A DNA stretch of 64,000 nt. Source: Duganella sp. Root1480D1. GTDB lineage: Bacteria > Pseudomonadota > Gammaproteobacteria > Burkholderiales > Burkholderiaceae_D. The DNA lies in the NCBI RefSeq assembly GCF_001427305.1, contig NZ_LMFZ01000001.1, positions 249,261-313,260 of the forward strand. Reading direction: 5' to 3'. A program made the position numbers and the translations under genes. Every line of letters starts with the position of its first letter. Positions within the stretch are counted from its first letter, which is position 1. Of the stretch, positions 17,972 to 27,969 are shown in pieces. The notes below the pieces were generated by a model. It was not told the origin of the DNA. It searched no databases and saw nothing but the letters and a program-made list of their open reading frames with translations.

Positions 17972-18454
17972 TTGTTCGGGCTTTTCCGCAAGACGTCTCC
18001 GGTGCGCATCCTGCGCCTGGTTTCCCTGGCATCGGCCGACAGAAGCCGTGTCGACCGGCCAGCATTAAAAGATGCCGTCCTTGATGGCTGCCTGCTTGCG
18101 CTAGGAAGACAGCCCATCGAATACGATATCGATGGACCATACCGTATTCCTAAGGGGCGAACGATTGGCCTGAAGGCCTTCGAGCACAAGCTGGAGGAAA
18201 AGGGCCATGAGCCTTACTACGGCTATCGCGGCGTGACGCCGGGTGAATCAGGATTCCTGGTGAGCTTCTTCGACGCGCCTGCTTATCCCAGCGGCTTCTG
18301 CGAAATTACCGTATGGCGGAATAGCGGTACGGGCGCAATCGACTCGTGCGGTTTCGTTCAGCGCATTGCACGGGCGATTCAAGTCGACTATGGCTACGAG
18401 CATGATCACCAAAGGCGAAGTTCGGGCAATCTATCCGCTGAACTTCCTGAATAA
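17972..18454 (+). CDS. Hypothetical protein, TTG start
   Basis: 160-residue soluble protein with no recognised domain. The start is inferred to be TTG at 17972, preceded by GGAG at a good distance. The sequence has mixed alpha/beta character (GRQPIEYDIDGPYRIPKGRT; GFLVSFFDAPAYPSGFCEITVW). Its base composition is less GC-rich than that of its neighbours. It lies 15 bases after the DUF853 gene and could be co-transcribed with it. Small proteins of this style in Oxalobacteraceae often resemble immunity proteins, but nothing here proves that. Confidence 0.6.
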   Translation: MFGLFRKTSPVRILRLVSLASADRSRVDRPALKDAVLDGCLLALGRQPIEYDIDGPYRIPKGRTIGLKAFEHKLEEKGHEPYYGYRGVTPGESGFLVSFFDAPAYPSGFCEITVWRNSGTGAIDSCGFVQRIARAIQVDYGYEHDHQRRSSGNLSAELPE

Positions 18455-18529
18455 ACGCCAGCTCGAATGCCTGAGCCCCAGACGCGTCCAGGCCACAGAA
18501 ATCTCACATGGATTATACGAAGTTCGCCC

Positions 18530-18979
18530 ATGACCGAAAATGAAATCCATTGGGACCGGCCGACTCCCTTCATCCTGCCGGTGACGCCGCAAGCGGCCGA
18601 TATCGACGGGCTTGATCACACCAATAACGCGGTCTATGTGCGCTGGTGCGAAGAAGCTGGCTGGGCGCACTCCAACGCGCTGGGCTTGACCTTGCCCGAT
18701 TACAAGCGCCTCGACCGCGGCATGGCGATCCGCCGTAGCGAATTCGATTACATCTTCGCCACCAACGAGGGCGATGAACTGCTGCTTGGCACCTGGCTGC
18801 TGCCTGGCGATAGTGCGCTTTCAATGCAGCGCTGCTTTCAGCTCATACGCCAGCGCGACAGCAGCACGGTATTGCGCGCCCGCTGGGACCTGGTCTGCAT
18901 CGAGCTCTCCAGCGGCCGTCCGAAACGGCTGCCGGCCGAATTCAGCGAGGTGTACGTGCCGGCCTTTAGCGCAGCCTGA
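18530..18979 (+). CDS. Acyl-CoA thioesterase, hot-dog fold (4HBT type)
   Basis: 149-residue thioesterase-like protein. The diagnostic motif DIDGLDHTNNAVYVRWCEEAGW lies near residues 23-44 (read as DIDGLDHTNNAVY and VRWCEEAGW), with the catalytic Asp/His arrangement of 4-hydroxybenzoyl-CoA thioesterase relatives. Conserved strands IRRSEFDYIF and LLLGTWLL follow. ATG 18530 is chosen because upstream codons in frame show no family similarity. The product probably hydrolyses short or medium acyl-CoA; the substrate is unknown. Confidence 0.85.
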   Translation: MTENEIHWDRPTPFILPVTPQAADIDGLDHTNNAVYVRWCEEAGWAHSNALGLTLPDYKRLDRGMAIRRSEFDYIFATNEGDELLLGTWLLPGDSALSMQRCFQLIRQRDSSTVLRARWDLVCIELSSGRPKRLPAEFSEVYVPAFSAA

Positions 18980-18988
18980 CGTCACCGC

Positions 18989-19867
18989 TCAGAACTCAAC
19001 GTCAAAATAGACGCGCGCCTGATGCTGGTCCGCCCATTGCAGGATGGCGCGCACTTCCTCCAGTGCAGCCAGCGTTGCTTTCCTGGCGGGCAGCTTTTTC
19101 GTCGACTGGCCGATCGCAGCCAGCAGCCCGTCTACAGCTGCCAGCACTTCTGCCGCCGGCGTGCCGTCTTCCGCCGCCTGGCCGTCGATACCAACGTATT
19201 TGGACAAGGAGGGAAGCCCGGCTTCCTCGCTGATCGACTCGAGCTTGCTCCAGGCGCGGCCAAGGGTACCGGCGTCCATGTCGCGCTGCAGCGGGCATGC
19301 TGGCTGGGCAACCAGCCACATTGGCGTGCTCGCGGTGCGGAACATCCTGGCCGCCTCGCGCCGGCGCTCCATCAGCTTGGCGTTGTAGGCGGGATCGCCA
19401 ATGGTAGCGACCCATTCATCGGCAAAAGCTTCCTCCAGCTTGCGCATCTGGCGCACGTCATCGACCACGTCGGCGGGGAAAGCGCTGATATTGCCGCGCT
19501 GTGACACCATCACCGCGCCGAAATGCGACAGCCCATGTGCCTTCAGCACGCCCATCGCGCCATCCTGCTTCGCGTAGTAATCGTTGACCGTCTTGTCCAT
19601 CTCCTTGCGGCTTTGGCCCATTGCATTGATGGCCTTGACCTTGGCATCACTGAAAAACTCGCCGCGCGCATGGCGGCGGGCGAGCATCAGTTGATCGTGC
19701 GCCTCACGCTCCACCTGCAATTTGTCGCGCAGCGCCAGCAGGCGTTCGATGGCGGCGCGTTCGGCATCGGATGCGGCGCGGGACAGCGCCATTTCCAATG
19801 CACGGCGTTCCAGGTAGTTCGAGTGCGATAAGTCGATCTTCGCTTCGGTCTTGGGTGGTATGGTCAT
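18989..19867 (-). CDS. Hypothetical cytoplasmic protein
   Basis: 292 residues, largely helical and charged, no signal peptide or membrane segment. Residues 15-70 are a likely coiled coil (SNYLERRALEMALSRAASDAERAAIERLLALRDKL, read as SNYLERRALEMALSRAASD and AERAAIERLLALRDKL). I recognise no family. ATG 19867 (MTIPPKTEAK) is preferred over a start 16 codons upstream because the extra stretch lacks similarity to a coding N-terminus. The gene is on the opposite strand to the flanking thioesterase and arsC-like genes, and lies within the block that interrupts the dap cluster. Confidence 0.65.
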   Translation of the reverse strand: MTIPPKTEAKIDLSHSNYLERRALEMALSRAASDAERAAIERLLALRDKLQVEREAHDQLMLARRHARGEFFSDAKVKAINAMGQSRKEMDKTVNDYYAKQDGAMGVLKAHGLSHFGAVMVSQRGNISAFPADVVDDVRQMRKLEEAFADEWVATIGDPAYNAKLMERRREAARMFRTASTPMWLVAQPACPLQRDMDAGTLGRAWSKLESISEEAGLPSLSKYVGIDGQAAEDGTPAAEVLAAVDGLLAAIGQSTKKLPARKATLAALEEVRAILQWADQHQARVYFDVEF

Positions 19868-19985
19868 GCCGCAGATCCTATTGGTGATTTTGGGAAACAT
19901 TAGCAAAACGTTCACGGCTTGTCACGCCCGTGCCACGATATAATGTTGTCCTTCGGCCGCAGCGCGGCCCCAGCACAACTTCTCA

Positions 19986-21469
<1,484 letters not shown>

Positions 21470-21479
21470 GAAGAACACT

Positions 21480-22370
21480 ATGGATACCACCCTGTACACC
21501 ACCCCGCGCGACCTGATTCGCCACGCAGTCACCCGTTTCAACAAGGCCAAGCTGTTCTTCGGCCACGGCAGTGCCGAGGCTTACGATGAAGCGGCTTACC
21601 TGACCCTGCATACACTGGCGCTGCCGCTGGACCGACTGGAGCCGTTCATGGATGCGCGCCTACAGCCTGAGGAAATCGCTGAAGTGCTGGCCGTGATCGA
21701 GCGCCGCGCCAATGACCGCGTGCCGGCTGCCTACATCACTAACGAGGCCTGGCTGGGGACTTATAACTTCTACGTCGACGAGCGCACCATCGTGCCGCGC
21801 TCGTATATCGCGGAACTCATCCCGAACTACTTCGCACCTTGGGTCAACGATGCGGAGAATGTGTCGAATATCCTGGAACTGTGCACCGGCTCCGGTTGCC
21901 TGGCGATCATGATGGCGGATGCTTTCCCCGACGCGCAAGTGGATGCGGTCGATATTTCCGGCGATGCGCTGGAAGTGGCGCGCAAGAACGTCGACAAGTA
22001 CGAACTTGCTGACCGCGTGAACCTGATCCAGTCGGATTTGTATGCCAACGTCCCGGCTGGCAAGAAGTATGACCTGATCATCACCAATCCGCCGTATGTG
22101 AATTCTTCTTCGATGGCCAAGCTGCCAAAAGAATACCTGCACGAGCCGCAGATCGCCCTGGATGGCGGCGCGGACGGCATGGACCTGGTGCGCAAGATCG
22201 TGGCCGGCGCGGCCGAGCGCTTGACCGACGACGGCTTGCTGATCGTTGAAATCGGCAATGAGAAGGAATTTGCCGAGGCGGCGTTTGGGGAGCTGGGGCT
22301 GACCTGGCTGACCACCAGCCAGGGCGACGATATGGTGTTCCTGATCACCGCTGACCAACTGAAAATCTAA
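21480..22370 (+). CDS. prmB: Ribosomal protein L3 N5-glutamine methyltransferase
   Basis: SAM-dependent N5-glutamine methyltransferase, 296 residues, of the HemK/PrmB group. The SAM-binding motif I is ILELCTGSGCLAIMMA; motif II is VDAVDISGDAL; the catalytic NPPY is in DLIITNPPYVNSSSMAKLP. The first 90 residues form the helical substrate-recognition domain. The longer N-terminus and position next to dapE favour PrmB over PrmC. It is last in the dap operon and is followed by a pair of palindromic repeats. Confidence 0.94.
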   Translation: MDTTLYTTPRDLIRHAVTRFNKAKLFFGHGSAEAYDEAAYLTLHTLALPLDRLEPFMDARLQPEEIAEVLAVIERRANDRVPAAYITNEAWLGTYNFYVDERTIVPRSYIAELIPNYFAPWVNDAENVSNILELCTGSGCLAIMMADAFPDAQVDAVDISGDALEVARKNVDKYELADRVNLIQSDLYANVPAGKKYDLIITNPPYVNSSSMAKLPKEYLHEPQIALDGGADGMDLVRKIVAGAAERLTDDGLLIVEIGNEKEFAEAAFGELGLTWLTTSQGDDMVFLITADQLKI

Positions 22371-22381
22371 ACCGATAGTGC

Positions 22382-22408
22382 GGTGTCTGACCCGCAGGGT
22401 CAGACACC
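22382..22408. repeat. Palindromic repeat, GGTGTCTGACCC type
   Basis: Perfect 12-bp inverted repeat GGTGTCTGACCC / GGGTCAGACACC with a 3-base loop (GCA), 12 bases after the prmB stop. It pairs with the copy at 22441 (loop TGC). It could act as a terminator of the dap operon, though no T tract follows. Confidence 0.85.
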
Positions 22409-22413
22409 TGTGC

Positions 22414-22483
22414 GCCGAGGCCGCGGACTGCGGAACAGACGGTGTCTGACCCTGCGGGTCAGACACCGGTTTACCGGTTTTAA
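22414..22483. repeat. Longer palindromic element upstream of the ABC-F gene
   Basis: GCCGAGGCCG head (22414-22423), perfect hairpin GGTGTCTGACCC-TGC-GGGTCAGACACC (22441-22467), and tail TACCGGTTTTA (22473-22483). The same head, hairpin and tail order is found at 32741-32801, showing a unit of about 60-70 bases rather than a bare hairpin. It ends 18 bases before the ABC-F start. Confidence 0.8.
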
Positions 22484-22501
22484 TAGAACGACCAACGAAA
22501 A

Positions 22502-24469
22502 ATGATCCGCTTCACCAACGTCAGCCTGATGCGCGGCCTGAAGCCGCTGCTGGAAAACGCCGACCTGACCCTGAACCCAGGCGACAAGATCGGCCTGATT
22601 GGCGCCAATGGCGCCGGCAAATCCAGCCTGTTCGCGATGCTGCGCGATGAGCTGCACCCGGACCTGGGCGACATCGGCTTCCCGAAGAGCTGGCGCATGG
22701 CTTACGTGGCGCAGGAAACCCCTGCCCTGCCGCGCACCGCTATCGACTACGCCATCGACGGCGATGCCCACTTGCGCCAACTGCAGGCCGAACTGGCGCG
22801 CCTTGAAGCCTTGCCGGATTCCCCCGAACACGGCATCGAGATCGCCCACGTCCACACCGAACTGGCCGACGCCGACGCCTATACCGTGCAGTCGCGCGCC
22901 GAGCAATTGCTGCTCGGCCTGGGCTTTTCGCTGGAACAGATGCAGCAGCCAGTGGCCAGCTTCTCCGGCGGCTGGCGTATGCGCCTGAACCTGGCGCAGG
23001 CGCTGATGTGCCCTTCCGACCTGCTGCTGCTTGACGAACCGACCAACCACCTGGACCTGGACGCGATCATCTGGCTGGAAGACTGGCTGAAGCGCTATCC
23101 CGGCACCCTGATCATCATTTCCCACGACCGCGATTTCCTCGACGAGATCGTGAACGTGATCGTCCACATCGACGACCGCAAGCTGAAGCGCTACTCGGGC
23201 AACTACTCCGGCTTCGAGCGCCAGCGCGCTGCGCAACTAGTGCTGCAAGCTTCCGCCATCGAGAAGCAGCAGCGCGCCCGCGCCCACCTGCAATCCTTCA
23301 TCGACCGCTTCAAGGCCAAGGCCACCAAAGCGCGCCAGGCGCAGAGCCGCATGAAGCAACTGGCCAGGATGGAAGAACTGGCGCCGCTGCGTGCCGCCGC
23401 CGAATTCAGTTTCGAATTCCGCGACCCGGTCAGCGCGCCCAATCCGCTGCTGGTGATGGAAGACGTCAACTGCGGCTACCACACCGAGCAAGGCGACAAG
23501 ACCATCGTGCGCGGCGTGACGTTCTCGCTGGTACAAGGCCAGCGTATCGGCCTGCTGGGCGTGAACGGCGCCGGCAAGTCGACCCTGATCAAGACCATCG
23601 CCGGCGACATCGACCCGCTGACGGGAACTGCCACCACCGGCAAAGGCCTGGTGATTGGCTACTTCGCCCAGCACCAGGTGGAGATGCTGCGCCATGACGA
23701 ATCGCCGCTGTGGCACCTGCAGAAGATGGCGCCGACCGTGCGTGAGCAGGAGCTGCGCAACTTCCTGGGTAGCTTCAACTTCCCAGGCGATATGGTGACC
23801 AGCAAGATCGCCCCGTTCTCAGGCGGCGAAAAGGCGCGCCTGGCGCTGGCCCTGATCGTGTGGCAGCGCCCGAACCTGCTGCTGCTGGACGAACCGACCA
23901 ACCACCTGGACCTGGAAACCCGCGAAGCGCTGACCGATGCGCTGGCCCAATTCGAAGGCACGCTGCTGGTCGTTTCCCACGACCGTCACCTGCTGCGCGC
24001 CACCACCGAGCAGTTCATCATTGTCGAAAACGGCCGCTTGCGCGAGTTCGACGGCGACCTCGACGAATACAAGGATTGGCTGCTGCAAACCAAGATGGCC
24101 AAGCCTGCCGCCGCGGCGCCGGCTTCCAATGCAAGCGCTGCCAGTGCCGGCGTGGCCGAAGAAGCCCCGCTGTCGGCCGCCGACCGCAAGGAACAAAAGC
24201 GCCTTGAAGCCGAGCAGCGCCAGCGCCTGTCGGCCCAGCGCAAGCCGCTCGAAAACCGCCTGAAAAAGGTGGAAGCCGCCATGGCCCAGCGCAGCGAACA
24301 GAAAGCCACGATCGACGCCGCCCTGGCCGATCCGGCCATCTACGAAGCGGAAAACAAACCGAAGCTGAAGACGCTGCTGGCCGACCAGGTCGAATGCAGC
24401 AAGGAGCTGGAGCAACTGGAAGGCGAGTGGCTCGAGCTTCAGGAGCAGCTCGAAGCACTGGCCGCCTGA
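22502..24469 (+). CDS. yheS: ABC-F family ATPase, YheS-like
   Basis: Soluble tandem ABC protein of the translation-factor ABC-F class, 655 residues. Two nucleotide-binding domains: Walker A GANGAGKSS and GVNGAGKST; signatures SFSGGWRMRL and FSGGEKARLAL; Walker B LLLLDEPTNHLDL twice. The inter-domain linker (about 250-320) carries the P-site tRNA-interacting motif region, and the C-terminal 100 residues are a coiled coil rich in Ala, Glu and Lys. The N-terminus MIRFTNVSLMRG and the overall layout match YheS more than Uup or EttA. The last 31 bases overlap the convergent CheW-like gene. Confidence 0.92.
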   Translation: MIRFTNVSLMRGLKPLLENADLTLNPGDKIGLIGANGAGKSSLFAMLRDELHPDLGDIGFPKSWRMAYVAQETPALPRTAIDYAIDGDAHLRQLQAELARLEALPDSPEHGIEIAHVHTELADADAYTVQSRAEQLLLGLGFSLEQMQQPVASFSGGWRMRLNLAQALMCPSDLLLLDEPTNHLDLDAIIWLEDWLKRYPGTLIIISHDRDFLDEIVNVIVHIDDRKLKRYSGNYSGFERQRAAQLVLQASAIEKQQRARAHLQSFIDRFKAKATKARQAQSRMKQLARMEELAPLRAAAEFSFEFRDPVSAPNPLLVMEDVNCGYHTEQGDKTIVRGVTFSLVQGQRIGLLGVNGAGKSTLIKTIAGDIDPLTGTATTGKGLVIGYFAQHQVEMLRHDESPLWHLQKMAPTVREQELRNFLGSFNFPGDMVTSKIAPFSGGEKARLALALIVWQRPNLLLLDEPTNHLDLETREALTDALAQFEGTLLVVSHDRHLLRATTEQFIIVENGRLREFDGDLDEYKDWLLQTKMAKPAAAAPASNASAASAGVAEEAPLSAADRKEQKRLEAEQRQRLSAQRKPLENRLKKVEAAMAQRSEQKATIDAALADPAIYEAENKPKLKTLLADQVECSKELEQLEGEWLELQEQLEALAA

Positions 24470-24909
24470 CGCGGGCGCTTTGCGCCGCGCGCCGCCATCA
24501 GGCGGTCGATGTCCAGCATGATCAGCCGGCGCTCGCCGAGCTGTCCCATCCCCAGCAAATAATCCACCTCCTCGCCCACATGCGGCAGGGGGTGGACCGC
24601 ACTGGCCGGCAACGACACCAGGTCGGTTACGCCGTCCGTCACCATCCCCATCACGCAAGTTGAAAGCTGCAGGATGATCACGTCGGTGCGCGGATCATGC
24701 ACGGGCGGGCGCGGGCCGAACGCCACGCGCATGTCGACGATGGGCATGATGACGCCGCGCGACAAAGCCACGCCTTCAACGATTTCTCCGCCCGACGCAA
24801 TGCGTTCGAGCGCACTCAATGGACGCAACTCCTGCACGCGGCGGTAGTCCAGCGCGTATTCAAGGCCGCCCAGGCGGAACGTCAGGTACTGTCGCAGGTC
24901 GGCTTCCAT
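24439..24909 (-). CDS. CheW-like chemotaxis adaptor
   Basis: 156-residue single CheW domain protein: QYLTFRLGGLEYALDYRRVQELRP at the N-terminus, VALSRGVIMPIVDMRVAFG in the middle and VTDLVSLPASAV near residue 105. CheW couples chemoreceptors to the CheA kinase. The C-terminal tail (residues 140-156, AKRPRQAASAS) is encoded in the 31-base overlap with the ABC-F gene. It stands apart from a che cluster, so it may serve an accessory array or a pilus/biofilm pathway. It is divergent from the HDOD gene. Confidence 0.92.
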   Translation of the reverse strand: MEADLRQYLTFRLGGLEYALDYRRVQELRPLSALERIASGGEIVEGVALSRGVIMPIVDMRVAFGPRPPVHDPRTDVIILQLSTCVMGMVTDGVTDLVSLPASAVHPLPHVGEEVDYLLGMGQLGERRLIMLDIDRLMAARGAKRPRQAASASSCS

Positions 24910-25036
24910 ATTGCTCCTCTGATTCCGGTGATACGCTGTTCCATCGTACCGTTACGCAACAGCAAGCAGTTTGACCATCCTCAAAGATTGCAGCCTGGGC
25001 TACAATGCTTTCATAACAATTGCTGGGAAAGCACCC

Positions 25037-26062
25037 ATGTTCCAATGGCTGAAGCGATTGCTCGCCACTCCTGAAAGCCGGCCGCAGCCGGCCGCCCCTG
25101 CCGCGCCGGCACGGCCATCGCCAATGCCCGCGCCGATTCCCGTGCTGTCGCCCGCCCTTGAAGGCGGTCCCGATTTCGAACAGAAGGACCTGGTCAACTC
25201 CGCCTTCCAGCGCTGGCTGTTCGGCCTGCGCAAGGACGAATCGCTCGACACCACGGCGCCCGAGGGCCGCGTGCTGCACGAGTTGATCCTGGCCGCGCAA
25301 TCGGGCCACAATGCCGCCGACATGCTGCGCCGCATGCCGGGCGTGATCCCGCAACTGCTGCAAAGCCTGCGCAGCGAGCATTTTGCCGGCGCCGACATCG
25401 CGCGCAAGATTTCGAACGACCTGGTGCTGGTGGGTTCCGTGCTGCGACTGGCCAATGCCGCCATCCAGAACAGCGGCGACGTCACCACCATCAACAGCGT
25501 CGAGCACGCAGTGATCGTGGTTGGGCAGGAAGGCCTGCGGCAGTTGATCACCACGGTCGCCTTCCGCCCCATCATCGACCTGAATTCAGGCCATTACACC
25601 AAGCTGCTGGCGCCGCGCATCTGGGAGCAGTCCGAGAAAAGCGCCGTGGCCTGCCGCATGCTGGCGCCCGAATTCGGCGTCGATCCATTTGAGGCTTTCC
25701 TGGCCGGGCTGGTGATGAATTCCGGCTTGCTGACTGCCTTGCCGGTAATGGACAACGCGGGTGCCACGCCTGGCGACCTGGGCTCGGCCACCTTCCGTGC
25801 CCGCCTGGCCGGCGAGTCGCTTGCCATTTCAGCCGGGATTTCGGAAGCGTGGAACTTCCCGCCGTCGATCACGCAAGCAATCCGCGAACAGCAGACCTTT
25901 GGCAAGGGCGAGCCGCGCACGCCGATGGCGCGCGTGCTGGCGGTGGGGGATTACCTGTCCAAGATCCGGATGCTGCAGGCCAACGGCGAAATCAACGATA
26001 CGGAACACAACCTGTTCCACGACCTGCCGCTGGGCGCCATGCCCTGCTACGCGGCTATTTAA
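25037..26062 (+). CDS. HDOD domain signalling protein
   Basis: 341 residues with a Pro/Ala-rich N-terminus (about 15-45) and an HDOD domain (about 95-300), a degenerate HD-like helical fold without catalytic His-Asp. Landmarks: RRMPGVIPQLLQSLRS, ISNDLVLVGSVLRLANAA, and INSVEHAVIVVGQEGLRQLI. HDOD proteins act as regulators in motility, c-di-GMP signalling and stress. ATG 25037 is preferred because upstream codons encode no conserved segment. Its stop overlaps the stop of the convergent FapA gene by 4 bases. Confidence 0.9.
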   Translation: MFQWLKRLLATPESRPQPAAPAAPARPSPMPAPIPVLSPALEGGPDFEQKDLVNSAFQRWLFGLRKDESLDTTAPEGRVLHELILAAQSGHNAADMLRRMPGVIPQLLQSLRSEHFAGADIARKISNDLVLVGSVLRLANAAIQNSGDVTTINSVEHAVIVVGQEGLRQLITTVAFRPIIDLNSGHYTKLLAPRIWEQSEKSAVACRMLAPEFGVDPFEAFLAGLVMNSGLLTALPVMDNAGATPGDLGSATFRARLAGESLAISAGISEAWNFPPSITQAIREQQTFGKGEPRTPMARVLAVGDYLSKIRMLQANGEINDTEHNLFHDLPLGAMPCYAAI

Positions 26063-27951
26063 GCGGCGCTGCCGCTCCAGTCGAACTGGCCGCCGCTGCC
26101 GACGAATAGCGGCTGCTGCGTGCCCAGCGGGGCGCGCACGCGCAGCTTGACCTCCTTGGGCGGCAACAGGTAGGCCGGGCCCAGGTCGGGATTGAAGACC
26201 AGCTTGCGCACCACCATGTCGCCCGCCACCATGCGCACGGTGCAGCGCGCGCCGCCGACCACCATCAGCTTCTGCTTGTAGACATGCTCGCCCAGCTCCT
26301 GCTCCTTTTGCTGCGCGGCCTGAGCTTCTTTCATGGCCACTTGCTGCCGCGCCACCATCTTCAGTGAAGGCCCGACTTTCAGCGCCATTTTCTGGAACAG
26401 CACCAGCTGTTCCTGGTTCAGCGTGACTTCCTGCTTGCGCACCTTGCTGGCCAGTTGCAGGTAGTTGCGCACCTCCTGGTCGGCGGTGATGGCGTCCATC
26501 TGTTCCTTGCAGCGCTGCGCCTGCTGTTCGTGCCTTGCCGCGCGAGCGGCACATTCGGCCAGCTTTTCGTCATACTTGCTGGTGTCCGGAACCATGACAT
26601 GGAGCTGCATTTCGGCCTGCTTGCGCGGGCCGGCGCTGTCGATCTCGATGCGGCGTGCGGCAATGGCGCAGCCTGCGGCCAGCTTGATCAGCACTTCGTC
26701 GGCCATGATCTCGCAGTTGTAAGCTTCGGTGATGATCACGCGCGCACCGGTAATCACACAGTTCTGCGCCTTGCCCAGCACCACCTCGCCCTTTTTCGAC
26801 TGCAGCAGCGCGCCGGACGCAACGCCCGACACGCGGATATTGCCATCCGCATTGGTGGCGCTGCCGCCCATCAGGTTCTTTTGCAGCGCAATGGTGCCGC
26901 CGCGCGAAACGATATTGCCGAATACGTCAGCATGCACGGTGATATTGCCGCCTTCAACCGTGCGCTGCTCCTGTACTTCGCCGAACTCCTCGTAATCGCC
27001 GTCCAGTTTCAGGTTGCCTGTGGTGCGCGCGGAGACGCCTTCGCGGCTGACGATCTTGGGCCCGATGGAAATGCGCTTGCTCTTGCTGTCGACGTTGATG
27101 AAGCCTTCGCGCGACGCCACCAGGTAGTCGACGCCGTCGTGATGCTCTACCAGCGTGCCCTCGCCCGCCACCGTGGTCAATTCCACGTCGCGCGCCGCCG
27201 GCGGTTCCAGCACGATGCCGGACAGCTCGAAGCCGCGCGTGCCCGCCTGCGGCGGCTCGCGGCGCAACAGGCGCACCTGGGCTTTCACTTGCGGGAAGCG
27301 GTTCTGGAAGCTGTGCAGGTCGAAGCGGCCATTGGCCAGCAGGCGCGGCGCATTGGAGCGGTGGATGCTCTCCGAGACTTCCACGATGGCGGCGTCGCGG
27401 CCCGGCACCGGCGGCAGCTTGCGCGCCACGATCAGGCGCGCCACCTTGCCGCTCGCAATCGCCTCGCGCACCACCGGCGCATCGATGCCGAAGCGAATCC
27501 CTTTGGTCCACAGGTCGGCCACGAATTCGCCAAAGTCGAGGTGGGCCGGCACCGGCGCCTGGCCTTCCACTTCCACAAACACGGGTTCGAAATAGTATTC
27601 CGCCTCGCCGCCGACGATGCGCACCGACTTGTACAAGTCGCGCCGCCCGCTGGAGAATGGCACGATGTCGTCGGCAAAGCGCCACAGGGGCTGGCCCGCC
27701 ATCCCTTCCGGCAGGTCGGGACCGACGCCAAACAGTGCCCGGATAAAGACGCCGTAATCAAGCCCACGGAAGCAGGCGCCGGACAGGAATACCTGGTTGG
27801 CGGCCGCCTGCAGCATCGCCGCCGGGGCTTCCGCTTTGAAATAGACGCCATCGGTGCGCTGCACCAGCGACGATGGCAGATCGCCAGCCGCCGCGGCGGC
27901 CGAGGCAACGTCTGCAGGCACCATGTCTCCCCGGTTATCTTCTTGCGCCAT
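26059..27951 (-). CDS. FapA family protein (DUF342), copy 1
   Basis: 630-residue FapA/DUF342 protein. An N-terminal domain (1-260) precedes a right-handed beta-helix region (about 270-460: GNIVSRGGTIALQKNLMGG; ADGNIRVSGVASGALLQ; AQNCVITGARVIITEAYNCEIMADEVLI read in pieces) and a C-terminal coiled coil (480-570). FapA proteins link polar or flagellar localisation and assembly in other proteobacteria, but the molecular activity is unclear. It lies 18 bases downstream of the paralogue at 27970; the two clearly arose by duplication. Confidence 0.88.
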   Translation of the reverse strand: MAQEDNRGDMVPADVASAAAAAGDLPSSLVQRTDGVYFKAEAPAAMLQAAANQVFLSGACFRGLDYGVFIRALFGVGPDLPEGMAGQPLWRFADDIVPFSSGRRDLYKSVRIVGGEAEYYFEPVFVEVEGQAPVPAHLDFGEFVADLWTKGIRFGIDAPVVREAIASGKVARLIVARKLPPVPGRDAAIVEVSESIHRSNAPRLLANGRFDLHSFQNRFPQVKAQVRLLRREPPQAGTRGFELSGIVLEPPAARDVELTTVAGEGTLVEHHDGVDYLVASREGFINVDSKSKRISIGPKIVSREGVSARTTGNLKLDGDYEEFGEVQEQRTVEGGNITVHADVFGNIVSRGGTIALQKNLMGGSATNADGNIRVSGVASGALLQSKKGEVVLGKAQNCVITGARVIITEAYNCEIMADEVLIKLAAGCAIAARRIEIDSAGPRKQAEMQLHVMVPDTSKYDEKLAECAARAARHEQQAQRCKEQMDAITADQEVRNYLQLASKVRKQEVTLNQEQLVLFQKMALKVGPSLKMVARQQVAMKEAQAAQQKEQELGEHVYKQKLMVVGGARCTVRMVAGDMVVRKLVFNPDLGPAYLLPPKEVKLRVRAPLGTQQPLFVGSGGQFDWSGSAA

Positions 27952-27969
27952 TGTACGGCTATCGGCCCA

